The notes beneath the pieces were generated by a model. The model was not told the DNA's origin and did no database searches. It saw only the letters and a program-made list of their open reading frames with translations. A stretch of 64,000 nt of DNA, taken from assembly GCF_003609775.1 (NCBI RefSeq), contig NZ_AP018049.1:186001-250000 (forward strand), read 5' to 3'. The translations under genes and the position numbers were made by a program. The stretch comes from Prevotella melaninogenica (GTDB taxonomy: Bacteria > Bacteroidota > Bacteroidia > Bacteroidales > Bacteroidaceae). Of this stretch, positions 27,013-35,998 are shown piece by piece; positions within the stretch are counted from its first letter, which is position 1; each line of letters starts with the position of its first letter.

Positions 27013-27190
27013 ATGTTTGCTGTTTTATAAAACATATAACTGAAAAACTCGTACACTCGTCTACTTGTTCACTTCTTAGCTTGTCTACTCATTCACTTTC
27101 TCACTTGCTTTCGACCCTCTTTTAGCTTTGAATAGTGTGTAAATAAAGTCGTTCTTCAGCCTCCTTTCTTACGTTAGAATTTGCCTATTG

Positions 27191-27282
27191 CGAATTATTT
27201 TCATGACAATAAATATTTTTCTTCGTGAAAATAAATATTTCTTTTCATGTAAATAATTTCTTTTTTACGTGAAAATAATTCG
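27191..27282. repeat. family A 92-bp array
   Basis: Palindromes start at 27198, 27220, 27242 and 27264 (TTTTCATGACAA, TCTTCGTGAAAA, TTTTCATGTAAA, TTTACGTGAAAA), with ends CGAATTA and TAATTCG. Same length and period as the array at 16662. Confidence 0.85.
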
Positions 27283-27412
27283 GAAAGAACGCCCTTTACA
27301 CTTCTTATCTCTATGCTCTACGCTATTTTATGGTGCTATCTATCAACTTAAAACATCATTTTTACGTTTCCACTCTTTCGTTCTTCTCATCCAATAACCA
27401 CACCAAACTCAG

Positions 27413-27545
27413 TAATCATAATTATGAACCTTTGAACATTAAACTTTGAGTTTTGAACTTTGTCTTTAAGCATCATTGGTAATCATAATTATGACGTACT
27501 GATGAGAACTTCGTTCGAATAATTGTGAATTATGAATTATGAATT
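27413..27545. repeat. inverted copy of the 66-bp repeat, running into ispD
   Basis: CCTTTGAACATTAAACTTTG, GAGTTTTGAACTTTGTCTTT and AAGCATCATTGGTAATCATA read as the reverse complement of one 18.1-18.7 kb unit. The following AATTGTGAATTATGAATT stretch supplies the last codons and stop of ispD. Confidence 0.7.
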
Positions 27546-28222
27546 AAAAGAGCTTCTGCCACTTTCAAGTCGAAAGGTGTTGTGATTTTAATATTCTCAC
27601 GGTTTCCTTCCACCATTGTTACCGCTTGTCCGAGTCGCTCAACAACGCTGGCGTCATCAGTAAAATCGGCACTTTCTTCTTGTTCGTATGCCTTTTTGAT
27701 AAGTTGGATGTCAAAGACTTGTGGCGTTTGCACGGCTTTATAATCGCTACGCTGTACGTTTCTTCCACTTGGGTAATCACCGATAAAACGTAGGGTGTCA
27801 GTAACTGGCAATACAGGAATGACTGCTTTCGACGTTTGGGCAGTATCAAAACAACGTGCAATGGTCTCACAAGAGACGAAAGGACGTACACCATCATGGA
27901 TGCCGACAAGTCCAATAGTATCTGTAGGAATCATCGAGATACCATTCTTGCACGATTGAAAGCGACTTGCACCACCATCAGCTAACTGGTACTCCTCATT
28001 GAAATGATACTGCTCGCATAGCTCCTGCCAATAAGCTTGTTGCTCTTTTGGTAGGACGAGGATAACCTTCAATTCCTTATCGTAGGCATGAAAGCGACTG
28101 ATTGTGTGCATAAGGACAGGCTTTCCACCAACAGGAAGAAACTGTTTGGGTATGTCTGCTCCCATTCGCAATCCCTTTCCACCAGCGACGATGATGGCAT
28201 ATTTTGATGTTTTAGACGTCAC
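27530..28222 (-). CDS. ispD: 2-C-methyl-D-erythritol 4-phosphate cytidylyltransferase
   Basis: It forms CDP-methylerythritol in the non-mevalonate isoprenoid pathway. The N-terminal nucleotide-binding [19 protein letters not shown] and the later [24 protein letters not shown] and KAVQTPQVF motifs are all present. 230 residues, start codon GTG at 28222, 22 bases after the DJ-1 gene stop. The last residues (LLIHNS) are encoded by an intergenic AATTCATAATT repeat, so the natural C-terminus has probably been altered slightly by the repeat. Confidence 0.93.
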   Translation of the reverse strand: MTSKTSKYAIIVAGGKGLRMGADIPKQFLPVGGKPVLMHTISRFHAYDKELKVILVLPKEQQAYWQELCEQYHFNEEYQLADGGASRFQSCKNGISMIPTDTIGLVGIHDGVRPFVSCETIARCFDTAQTSKAVIPVLPVTDTLRFIGDYPSGRNVQRSDYKAVQTPQVFDIQLIKKAYEQEESADFTDDASVVERLGQAVTMVEGNRENIKITTPFDLKVAEALLIHNS

Positions 28223-28244
28223 AATTCTATGCTATGAATATGGT

Positions 28245-28814
28245 TTATGAATTGAGAAGACAGTCGTAAATCATACCCTTCTGTATCTCTTCCACCTTCT
28301 CTGCTGGTAAGAAATAGCTTAAAAGCTTGTATCCGTATGGGAAAGAAGCAGCAGGACCAGCACCAGTAGTTACGTTTCCGTCCTCCTGAACAAGTGCTCC
28401 TGTGTATTCAGCATCCTCACCTAAGTAGGTTTCCATACCTGGATAGATTGTTGCCTTCTTACCTTTCAGCAAGCCAACAGATGCCAAAACCAATGGTGCA
28501 GCACAGATTGCAGCAACGCGTTTGCCCTTCTCAAACTGCTCTTTGAGTGCATTACGAACGCCATCGTGCTCATTCAAGTTCTTAGAACCAGGCATACCGC
28601 CCGGTAACATCAGAAGGTCTGCATCAGAGAAGTCGGTTATGTCCTCGAAAAGGAGGTCGGCTTTAACGACTACACCATGTGATGACTCAACGAGGTTGCT
28701 TCCAGTTATACTGACCATCTTGACCTCTATGCCTCCACGACGCAAGATATCTACAGGTGCCAAAGCCTCAACTTCTTCGAAGCCATCAGCGAGAAACTCA
28801 TATACCTTAGCCAT
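28245..28814 (-). CDS. DJ-1/PfpI family protein (YajL-like)
   Basis: This 189-residue cytoplasmic protein (start MAKVYEFLADGFEEVEAL) has the nucleophile elbow Cys104 in AAICAAPLVLA and the conserved Glu of GFEEVEA. DJ-1 family members are linked to oxidative or carbonyl stress and glyoxalase/deglycase-like activity. The exact reaction is debated. It is the first gene of a probable DJ-1-ispD unit. The longer frame to 28844 is rejected because 28814 gives the family's normal start. Confidence 0.9.
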   Translation of the reverse strand: MAKVYEFLADGFEEVEALAPVDILRRGGIEVKMVSITGSNLVESSHGVVVKADLLFEDITDFSDADLLMLPGGMPGSKNLNEHDGVRNALKEQFEKGKRVAAICAAPLVLASVGLLKGKKATIYPGMETYLGEDAEYTGALVQEDGNVTTGAGPAASFPYGYKLLSYFLPAEKVEEIQKGMIYDCLLNS

Positions 28815-28854
28815 AATTATTTTGTTTTTACGTAATAAATCCAATAAAAATCTT

Positions 28855-28887
28855 TAATTTTGCAAATGAATAGTGTCTGCAAATATA
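28855..28887. promoter_or_regulatory. divergent -7 elements (nadK and DJ-1)
   Basis: TAATTTTG (28855-28862) reads towards nadK. TATATTTG on the minus strand (28887-28880) reads towards DJ-1. Neither has a strong -33 match. Confidence 0.4.
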
Positions 28888-28948
28888 CTAAATATTCATG
28901 GTATCGTGTGGCTTGTAAGACTAAAAGAATTTAAAAAGGCACGTTTTT

Positions 28949-29839
28949 ATGGCAGAAAAGAAACTTAGTTTTGCTATTTTCGGCAATACTCCCAAGGCTT
29001 TTAATACGCTTCAGATTGTTGATATTTTAGACTATCTGGTAGGGCGTGGGGCTGATGTATATATCGAACAGAACTTCTATCATACTCTACTAAAAGAACT
29101 GAAAAAGGATTTTTCAATAGCAGGTGTATTTGAAGGGGTAAACTTTGATGTTGATTACGTTATCTCCTTAGGTGGCGATGGAACCTTCCTTAAGGCTGCA
29201 AGTAAGGTTGGTCCTAAGCAAATACCTATCATTGGCGTTAACATGGGACGATTAGGTTTCCTTGCAAATGTGACTCCTGAGGAGATAAGAAACGTGCTTG
29301 ATAATGTCTATGAGGGGAAATATGAAATAGAGGAACGTGCTGTTATCCAGCTAAAAGCGGATGGTGCAGCTCTTGAATTTTGCCCTTTTGCATTGAATGA
29401 TATCGCTATCTTGAAACGCGACAATGCTGCAATGATATCCATAAAAGCAAGTGTGAATGGTGAATATCTGGTAACTTATCTTGCTGACGGACTCGTTATC
29501 AGTACACCAACGGGCTCAACGGCTTACTCATTGTCGGTTGGCGGTCCGATTATCGTGCCTCAATCAGGTATTTTAAGTATGACTCCTGTTGCTCCACATA
29601 GTCTAAATATTCGTCCGATCGTTATCAGTGATGAGGCTGAGATAAAGTTGGAAGTGCAGAGTCGAAGCCATAACTTCCTTGCAGCTGTGGATGGACGATC
29701 AGAGAAACTCAGTGAAGGAGTAACGCTAACAATCAAGAAAGCGCCTCATAAAGTGCGTATCGTGAAGGTTTATGGGCAGCGTTTCTTCTCCACACTACGT
29801 GAGAAACTGATGTGGGGAGCTGATACACGCCAGTTTTAA
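28949..29839 (+). CDS. nadK: NAD kinase
   Basis: It phosphorylates NAD to NADP. The GGDGT motif (Gly75-Thr79, SLGGDGTFLKAA), NMGRLGFLAN, and the TPTGSTAYSLSVGGPI segment are present. 296 residues, normal for the family. It is divergent from DJ-1. A CCTAG/CTAGG-rich degenerate repeat follows before the ABC transporter. Confidence 0.95.
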   Translation: MAEKKLSFAIFGNTPKAFNTLQIVDILDYLVGRGADVYIEQNFYHTLLKELKKDFSIAGVFEGVNFDVDYVISLGGDGTFLKAASKVGPKQIPIIGVNMGRLGFLANVTPEEIRNVLDNVYEGKYEIEERAVIQLKADGAALEFCPFALNDIAILKRDNAAMISIKASVNGEYLVTYLADGLVISTPTGSTAYSLSVGGPIIVPQSGILSMTPVAPHSLNIRPIVISDEAEIKLEVQSRSHNFLAAVDGRSEKLSEGVTLTIKKAPHKVRIVKVYGQRFFSTLREKLMWGADTRQF

Positions 29840-29887
29840 GAAGGTTAGTTGTTAGCATGAAAGGCAGTGAAAGGCTTTTCATTCAGC

Positions 29888-29938
29888 CTAGTTTTTCTAG
29901 CTTTCCTAGGAGCTCTAGGAGTCCTATCTATCCTAGAA
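29888..29938. repeat. CCTAG/CTAGG-rich short repeat
   Basis: Several overlapping CCTAG, CTAGGAGC and TCCTAG words form small palindromes between nadK and the ABC transporter. No T-run follows. Function unknown. Confidence 0.4.
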
Positions 29939-29986
29939 TACCCAGCAACTCAAGGCTTTCAATAAAAATAAAGATAAGAAAAAACA

Positions 29987-31666
29987 ATGCTAAGCAAGAT
30001 AAAGAAACTCTTTCAAATCCCTGAAACGCGTTACACAAGCAAAGAGATATTTCGCTGGTTGTGGAATGCTTGGCGTGGTAATCGTAAGCAGGCAGTACTG
30101 AATGCTTTGATAGGTATTCTCAGCGTAGTCGTTTCTTTGGCAACAGTTTGGGCTGTACAGCATGCCATTGATGTGGCTTCTCATGTCATAGAGGGTAGTA
30201 TCTATGTAGCAGTGAGCATCATGGGTGCTTTGATTCTCTGTGATTTTGCATTGAACATAGCCTCTGTATGGGTGAGAAACTTGTTAGGTATCAAGGCTCA
30301 GAACCGTATGCAGCAGCGCATGCTCGACCGTATTCTACGTTCGGAGTGGCACGGTAAGGAGCGTCATCATAGTGGTGATGTGTTAAACCGATTGGAGATT
30401 GACGTTGCTAACGTGGTAAGTTTCCTCACAGAAACAATACCCAATTCAGTCTCAACATTGGCAATGTTCCTCGGTGCTTTCTTCTATCTGATGTCGATGG
30501 ATTGGCGTCTTGCCATTATTATTGTTATCATGATTCCGCTGTTTGTCCTCATCAGCAAGGTTTATGTACGCCAGATGAGACGATTGACACGTGAGGTTCG
30601 CGACTCAGACTCAAAGGTTCAGAGTGTTTTGCAAGAGACCATTCAACACCGAATGCTCATAAAGACACTTGAAAGTGACGAGATGATTGTTGGGAAGTTG
30701 GAGGGAACACAACACGAATTGCGCCGTAAGGTAGTGCGTAGAACGAAGTTTTCTGTATTCTCAAACCTTGTCTTGAACTTTGGATTTGCTTTTGGTTATC
30801 TTGTTGCTTTTACGTGGGCAGCCCTCCGCATGTCGGCTCATTCGCTGACTTTTGGCGGTATGACAGCCTTCTTGCAGTTGGTAAATAAGATTCAGAACCC
30901 TGCTCGTCAGCTCACGAAACTGGTTCCAGCTTTCGTCTCAGTGTTCACTGCTGCCGAGCGATTAATGGAGTTAGAGGAGAATCCTTTGGAAGAACAAGGA
31001 GACCCAATCGAACTCGCTGGCCCTTGTGGTATTCGTCTAAACCATGTCGATTATCGTTATGATGATGCCGAACGAGAGATATTGAAGAATCTTGACTTCG
31101 ATTTCTACCCAGGTTCTTGTACGGCTATTCTTGGTGAGACAGGTGCAGGAAAGACAACGCTGGTGCGTATGTTGCTTGCCTTATTAAAACCAAATAAGGG
31201 CTCAGTTGAGATTTACAATGAAAAGGAAAGTAAGGAGTTAACACCATTGATGCGTACTAACTTCGTTTATGTTCCACAAGGTAATACACTCCTTAGTGGT
31301 ACAATTCGTGAGAACTTGCTGCTTGGTAAGGTTGATGCAACAGAGGAAGAGATGATAGCTGTATTAAAGAAGAGTTGTGCAGACTTTGTTTTTCATCTCC
31401 CTTTAGGACTTGATACGCTCTGTTCAGAGCAGGGAGGAGGACTCAGTGAAGGACAGGCACAACGCATTGCCATAGCTCGTTCGTTACTGCGTGACCGTAG
31501 TATCATGATATTTGATGAGGCAACGTCAGCCCTTGACCCACAGACAGAGCGCGACCTCTTGAAGAATATACTCTCCAATCACGATAAAACGGTGATTTTT
31601 ATCACCCATCGTCCAGCTGTTGTTGACTATTGCGACCAGACGTTGACCATAGAAAAAATACAATAA
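29987..31666 (+). CDS. ABC transporter, fused permease/ATPase (exporter type)
   Basis: The 559-residue half-transporter probably works as a homodimer in the inner membrane. An N-terminal six-helix domain (about 35-320) precedes the ATPase with Walker A GETGAGKTT (near 385), Q-loop (VPQGNT), signature LSEGQAQRIAIARSLLRD, Walker B IMIFDEATSALD and H-loop FITHR. It resembles lipid or peptide exporters. The substrate cannot be assigned. No peptidase domain is present. The next gene has its own promoter right after the stop. Confidence 0.9.
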   Translation: MLSKIKKLFQIPETRYTSKEIFRWLWNAWRGNRKQAVLNALIGILSVVVSLATVWAVQHAIDVASHVIEGSIYVAVSIMGALILCDFALNIASVWVRNLLGIKAQNRMQQRMLDRILRSEWHGKERHHSGDVLNRLEIDVANVVSFLTETIPNSVSTLAMFLGAFFYLMSMDWRLAIIIVIMIPLFVLISKVYVRQMRRLTREVRDSDSKVQSVLQETIQHRMLIKTLESDEMIVGKLEGTQHELRRKVVRRTKFSVFSNLVLNFGFAFGYLVAFTWAALRMSAHSLTFGGMTAFLQLVNKIQNPARQLTKLVPAFVSVFTAAERLMELEENPLEEQGDPIELAGPCGIRLNHVDYRYDDAEREILKNLDFDFYPGSCTAILGETGAGKTTLVRMLLALLKPNKGSVEIYNEKESKELTPLMRTNFVYVPQGNTLLSGTIRENLLLGKVDATEEEMIAVLKKSCADFVFHLPLGLDTLCSEQGGGLSEGQAQRIAIARSLLRDRSIMIFDEATSALDPQTERDLLKNILSNHDKTVIFITHRPAVVDYCDQTLTIEKIQ

Positions 31667-31670
31667 TGTA

Positions 31671-31702
31671 TTTGCGTTATTCAAAATAAGGTCGTATATT
31701 TG
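31671..31702 (+). promoter_or_regulatory. promoter of the thioredoxin/TonB-C gene
   Basis: TTTG (31671-31674), 20 bases and TATATTTG (31695-31702) begin 5 bases after the ABC-gene stop. Confidence 0.7.
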
Positions 31703-31794
31703 CAACATAACTGAAAACTGAAAGGAGACCTAAAAACTGCAAATTCCAATCTTATTAGTGGAAGAAAGATAAAGAAAATAGAATAAAATTAGAT

Positions 31795-32724
31795 ATGAAA
31801 AGAATTCTTTTAGCTGTTGTCAGTGTATTTCTTATGTCCGCATCAGTGGCTTTTGCACAGACAACAAACGTTGAACCAACTAAGGATTTAGATGCTAAGT
31901 ATGCCACGAACATGCTCAAGCCGGGTACTCGTGCGCCTGAGTTTAAGTTGAAGACATACGATGCTAAGGAAATAAAGTTGAGTCAGTATCGTGGTAGTTA
32001 CGTGGTATTGGATTTCTGGGCAAGCTGGTGTCCAGACTGTCGTCGTGACATTCCTGCTATGAAGGCACTTTACGAGCAGTTCCGTGATTATGGAGTGCAG
32101 TTTGTTGGTATCTCTTTCGATACCGATCGTGAGGTTTGGGCACAGACTTATTGGGGCAAGTATCAGATGCACTGGACACAGGTGAGCGAACTAAAGAAGT
32201 TCAGAAAGAATACTGTTATCGACAAGTTGTATAAGATTGATTGGATTCCTTCAATGTATCTCGTTGACCCAGAGGGCAAGATTGTCATGGGAACGGTGGA
32301 GATTAATAAGCTGAAAGCGAAGTTGGAGTCCCTTTCTCTGACTCCACAGGTTAGTAAGACAGAGGTGCTCCCAACCTTTGAAGGTGGTCAGGAAGCTATT
32401 AATAACTATTTTGCACAGAGTCAGCGTCGCAGCATTCAGTCATTCCGTTCAAAGGTACAGGCAGAGATGACCGTTGTTTTCAATGTCGAAATGGATGGTA
32501 CTGTTACTGGTGCTCGTGTCGTTGACGTAAAGAATGTGAAGGGCACAAGCAAGCACTTCATGAAGATGGATGCTGAAAAACAGAAGCGTGTGTTGGAAAA
32601 CTGTGTTGAATATTACAAAGAGCAGGCTGTTCGTCTTACGAACAATATGCCTAAGTGGAACCCTGCTATGCAGAATGGTCGCCCTGTAAAGAGCAAGACA
32701 ACAGTAAATATTCTCTTCCAGTAA
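31795..32724 (+). CDS. TlpA-like thioredoxin fused to a TonB C-terminal-like domain
   Basis: The 309-residue product has a signal peptide (MKRILLAVVSVFLMSASVAFAQ), a thioredoxin/redoxin domain with FWASWCPDCRRD (Cys79, Cys82) and the cis-Pro region WIPSMYLVD, then about 120 residues shaped like TonB_C (VVFNVEMDGTVTGARVVDVKN and MPKWNPAMQNGRPV). It is likely a periplasmic thiol-disulfide reductase. The second domain may bind an outer-membrane or cell-wall partner. Domain identities rest on motif recognition. A terminator follows at 32764. Confidence 0.82.
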   Translation: MKRILLAVVSVFLMSASVAFAQTTNVEPTKDLDAKYATNMLKPGTRAPEFKLKTYDAKEIKLSQYRGSYVVLDFWASWCPDCRRDIPAMKALYEQFRDYGVQFVGISFDTDREVWAQTYWGKYQMHWTQVSELKKFRKNTVIDKLYKIDWIPSMYLVDPEGKIVMGTVEINKLKAKLESLSLTPQVSKTEVLPTFEGGQEAINNYFAQSQRRSIQSFRSKVQAEMTVVFNVEMDGTVTGARVVDVKNVKGTSKHFMKMDAEKQKRVLENCVEYYKEQAVRLTNNMPKWNPAMQNGRPVKSKTTVNILFQ

Positions 32725-32763
32725 TAGACGGATTCGACAACAATTAAGTTATCAATAAGATGT

Positions 32764-32800
32764 ACAAGGCTGTCCTAACGAGGGCAGCCTTGTGTTTTTT
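32764..32800 (+). terminator. intrinsic terminator
   Basis: ACAAGGCTG pairs with CAGCCTTGT, followed by GTTTTTT. Confidence 0.85.
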
Positions 32801-32863
32801 ATCTCTTTAAAAACGCTCTTTTTGAATCTACTTGAGCCTCATCATTCATCGTGTTAGTACTCC

Positions 32864-32898
32864 GCACCATTGGTGCTTACCCTCCGCACGCTATGTGC
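32864..32898. repeat. family B cluster, two palindromes at 22-bp period
   Basis: GCACCATTGGTGC at 32864 and GCACGCTATGTGC at 32886. Degenerate half-copies flank it one period away on each side (CATCGTGT at 32847, ACACGTAT at 32908). Confidence 0.7.
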
Positions 32899-32952
32899 TA
32901 AGCACTAACACGTATAGAAGAGATGTGTAAGACGAACTTTTATTGATCAATG

Positions 32953-32984
32953 TTTGGAAACAAGAATATTAATGCTTACTTTTG
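32953..32984 (+). promoter_or_regulatory. promoter of the small lipoprotein gene
   Basis: TTTG (32953-32956), 20 bases and TACTTTTG (32977-32984). The leader is about 110 bases. Confidence 0.7.
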
Positions 32985-33102
32985 TGAAAAGTACATAAAG
33001 GAAAGGTTATAGTTGATAGTTGCACCGTTTTATAGTGTCTTACGTTCCGATATAGTTAGTAGGATAGATTGATAGCGGTTGAATTTTTAATTTTTTAGAA
33101 GG

Positions 33103-33600
33103 ATGAATAAGTTATTATGGTTATGTGGAATAATTGCCTTCGCAGTCGTCAGTTGTTCAGAAGGTAATCGAGGTAGTATCAAGGAAAAGGATACACTCAG
33201 TGCGTATGACTCCGTTCTTATTGGACGTGATCCCGGCTATAGTTGCGGTCTTACGGAGGTTTATTGGATGTTATATAAGAATGGAAGTGTAACGAAATGT
33301 ACGCGATCAATATTTGTATCTGACGATGGTAAAGACACTGTCAGAACTGTTCGTTTTAGTGATGATAGTGCTCGTCGTGTACAAGAACTTGTTGATGATA
33401 TGTTTGTCAAGGGTACTGTAAAGGACATTGTGGCGGTAAAAGGTAACGAACATTGCAGTGATATGGGTGGTCTATACATCTATATTTACTATCCAGGAAA
33501 GACCGTTCGATATGAATATAACTGGGGACAAACAGGTGTAAAATACTCTTCCGAGTTCAATGAACTTATGAATCTATTAAAAGTGCATGATGCTGAATAG
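33103..33600 (+). CDS. small lipoprotein, hypothetical
   Basis: The 165-residue product has a lipoprotein signal (MNKLLWLCGIIAFAVVSC, lipid Cys at 18). The mature part is beta-rich, with YKNGSVTKCTRSIFVSDDG and a Tyr-rich YIYIYYPGKTVRYEYNWGQ segment. No domain is recognised. It is probably anchored in the outer membrane facing the periplasm. It has its own promoter and is followed by 300 bases containing only the next promoter. Confidence 0.75.
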   Translation: MNKLLWLCGIIAFAVVSCSEGNRGSIKEKDTLSAYDSVLIGRDPGYSCGLTEVYWMLYKNGSVTKCTRSIFVSDDGKDTVRTVRFSDDSARRVQELVDDMFVKGTVKDIVAVKGNEHCSDMGGLYIYIYYPGKTVRYEYNWGQTGVKYSSEFNELMNLLKVHDAE

Positions 33601-33747
33601 GGAGAAAGACGTATAAAAGCAGCGAGAAGAGCGTTAGGACTTTCTCATTGTTGTGTCTATATACGATTTATGCATCCTTTTTATGCTCAATAGATTAGGT
33701 TAATTTGGATAAAAATAATAGTAGGCTGTGAAAGTTTCTTTGAATTA

Positions 33748-33779
33748 TTTGTAACTATCCAATAAAAAATGTACTTTTG
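33748..33779 (+). promoter_or_regulatory. promoter of the frameshifted gene/barrel operon
   Basis: TTTG (33748-33751), 20 bases and TACTTTTG (33772-33779). The leader is about 120 bases. It is the only element seen in 33601-33907. Confidence 0.7.
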
Positions 33780-33907
33780 TGTTTAGTAAGTTAAAAGTTT
33801 GAAAGGAGGAAGACGAGAGCCTAAAATTATGTAGTGTAACGAACTTTTAGATAGTTCTAAAAAGATAAAGACAATCTTAATCATTAACTATTAACGATAA
33901 AGTAATT

Positions 33908-34693
33908 ATGAGAACTCTGCTATTATGTGTTATTGCGTTGTGCTCTCAGGTGATGAGTATGACTGCTCAGGTGACAGGAAGAATAGAGTATCCTCACCGT
34001 GCTGACTATGAAGATCAGGTAGTGTTGCCTGTGGATGACAAGGGACTGGTTATTCAGTCGTTTGCTAAGGACAGCAAAGAGGGTAAGCGTTACTTCAAGA
34101 CTGAGTTTTATTCAACCGCAATGAAACTAATAAGTACCGATTCAATATTGATTGATAAGGGTATGTATTTCTATTCAGATGTGGTTGAAAGTGGTGTGCT
34201 TTATACTGTTTTGCGTCAGAAGGATGGTTCGTTTATGATCGTTGCTTTCAATCCTGCAACACATAAAATAACCACAACGGATGGTGAATACACCCGTAAA
34301 GGGTCGATGAGAAATCTCGTTATTGCGAATGGATCAGTCGTTTTCAGTTCAACACAGAAGAAATTAGACCGCATTGGCATCATTGATTTGAAGACGGGTA
34401 ATTGCCGATTTACCGATATCCACTTCCCAAAAGTGAAGGATAAGAATATCTTTGTGCTTGAAAACACCGTGATAGACAATACTATCTATGCGTTGGTAGG
34501 AGTAGAGTCAGATGTTTATCTGCTTCGTATGGATATGCAAGGCAATCAGTTAGGTGCAAACAATCTTACGGCTGATATTGCTGAACGAATTATCTCGGCA
34601 TCAGTTTCAAAGGCAGGAAACAAGTTCTTTGTTACAGGAACTTACTTAAGTCGAAGAAAGGTGGGGCGGAAGGTATCTTCTTCTCAGAGCTGA
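33908..34693 (+). pseudogene. secreted protein, N-terminal part of a frameshifted gene
   Basis: A 261-residue frame begins with a signal peptide (MRTLLLCVIALCSQVMSMTAQ) and a probable beta-propeller-like exported domain. It ends abnormally in LSRRKVGRKVSSSQS. The following sequence in the -1 frame reads SKKGGAEGIFFSELKDDRFNN and continues into the next open frame. A single missing base near 34645-34665 explains both. The joined product would be about 480 residues. It could be a real inactivating mutation or a sequencing error. Function is unknown. Confidence 0.65.
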
Positions 34694-34731
34694 AAGACGA
34701 TAGATTTAATAATATCAAGTTCTACAACTTC

Positions 34732-35355
34732 TTGAAGCTAAAGAACTTTACGGAGTACATGAGCGATCGTAAGCAAGCAAAGATTGAACGTAGAAAGGAA
34801 AAGGCAGAGAAGGCTGGTAAGGAGTATTCGCTGAAGTATCTGATGGCTTCTCACCGTATTATGACGGATGGTAAGGATTATTTCTATCTGGGTGAGGCTT
34901 ACTATCCAGTTTATCGTACGACTTGGATTGGTACTACGATGGTGACAACCTTTGCAGGTTATAACTATACACACGCCGTTCTTGTAAAGTTTGATGTTGC
35001 AGGTAATCTGCTTTGGGATGAATGCTTCCCTATGGAACCACGTTTGTTGCCAATGTATGTGAAGCGTTTTGTTTCTGCAAGTATGAAGGGTAATAATGTG
35101 AATCTTCTTTTTACTGATAAGAACCGACTGGTTTCAAAACTCTTTAGGAATGCTGATGGAAATGTGATTCAAGACCGTACGTCGGAGATTATCGAAACGG
35201 ATAATGATGACGAAGACGTTAAGAAGATGCGTTATTCTAACTCTCAGCACTGGTATGGAGATAACTTCCTTGTCTATGGAACGCAGGTGGTGAAGAATTC
35301 TAAGACTGGTGAGCGCCGTAAGGTGTTTGCTGTTACAAAGTACACTATAAAGTAA
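34732..35355 (+). pseudogene. C-terminal part of the frameshifted gene
   Basis: This frame is open from before 34650, so the ATG at 34732 is only the first internal Met (MKLKNFTEYMSDRKQAK). It contains a charged linker (KIERRKEKAEKAGKEYSLKY) and further beta-rich sequence (YFYLGEAYYPVYRTTW), ending 7 bases before the barrel gene. It is the continuation of the 33908 gene after a one-base frame change. If the sequence is correct, it is translated only by reinitiation or not at all. Confidence 0.6.
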
Positions 35356-35362
35356 CCGCGCT

Positions 35363-35896
35363 ATGAAGATAATGAAATATATAGTTAAATTCCGTTTCTT
35401 CCACTGGCTTTTACTGTTTGGCTGTCTGCTTTGTGTCCCGCATAGTGTACAAGCACAGGCGTGGGACGGAGAAGGAGATATTAAAGTTTATGCAGGTTAT
35501 GCCAATGTTGGAGGGAGATCAGGTATAGAGTTAGGTAGTGATTATGCGCTTAGCGACTACGTTTCAGTAGGTGGACAGGTAACTTATGTCAATGTGAAGG
35601 ACTATGATGAGGGACGTGATAGAGCCTTAATGGGGTATGACCTCAGTCTGATGGGTAACTATCATTGGGCTGAAGTACTGAAACTACCATCCGTACTGGA
35701 TATTTATAGTGGTGCTTCTGTCGGCTTACGAACAGCTGGTTTGCAGGTAGGTGTGCGCTATAACTTCAGTGAGGCAATCGGAGTCTATGGGCAGGTTCGG
35801 CAGAATCTCTTCAAGACTTTTAGCGATGATGTGGAACATGGGCGCGTCTATCAAGGCAAAACAGCTCTCTCTGTGGGTCTGACTGTTACGTTCTGA
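35363..35896 (+). CDS. outer-membrane beta-barrel protein
   Basis: The 177-residue product has a signal peptide ending HSVQAQ, then alternating hydrophobic strands rich in Gly, Tyr and Val (IKVYAGYANVGG, VSVGGQVTYVNVKDY, LSLMGNYHW, VGLRTAGLQVGVRYNF) and a C-terminal aromatic strand ending SVGLTVTF. This fits a small 8-strand barrel. It starts 7 bases after the frameshifted gene, so the two are one operon. The role is unknown. Confidence 0.8.
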   Translation: MKIMKYIVKFRFFHWLLLFGCLLCVPHSVQAQAWDGEGDIKVYAGYANVGGRSGIELGSDYALSDYVSVGGQVTYVNVKDYDEGRDRALMGYDLSLMGNYHWAEVLKLPSVLDIYSGASVGLRTAGLQVGVRYNFSEAIGVYGQVRQNLFKTFSDDVEHGRVYQGKTALSVGLTVTF

Positions 35897-35909
35897 TGTA
35901 GTGAATAGA

Positions 35910-35950
35910 AACAACAAAGACTATCGGGAACTCCGATAGTCTTTGTTGTT
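35910..35950. terminator. bidirectional terminator between the barrel gene and neopullulanase
   Basis: AACAACAAAGACTATCGG pairs perfectly with CCGATAGTCTTTGTTGTT around a 5-base loop. A/T-rich ends suit both convergent units. Confidence 0.85.
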
Positions 35951-35998
35951 TAGTGTAGAGTTTATATTTGTTTCTGACTTTTATTCAATGTTTTAAAA

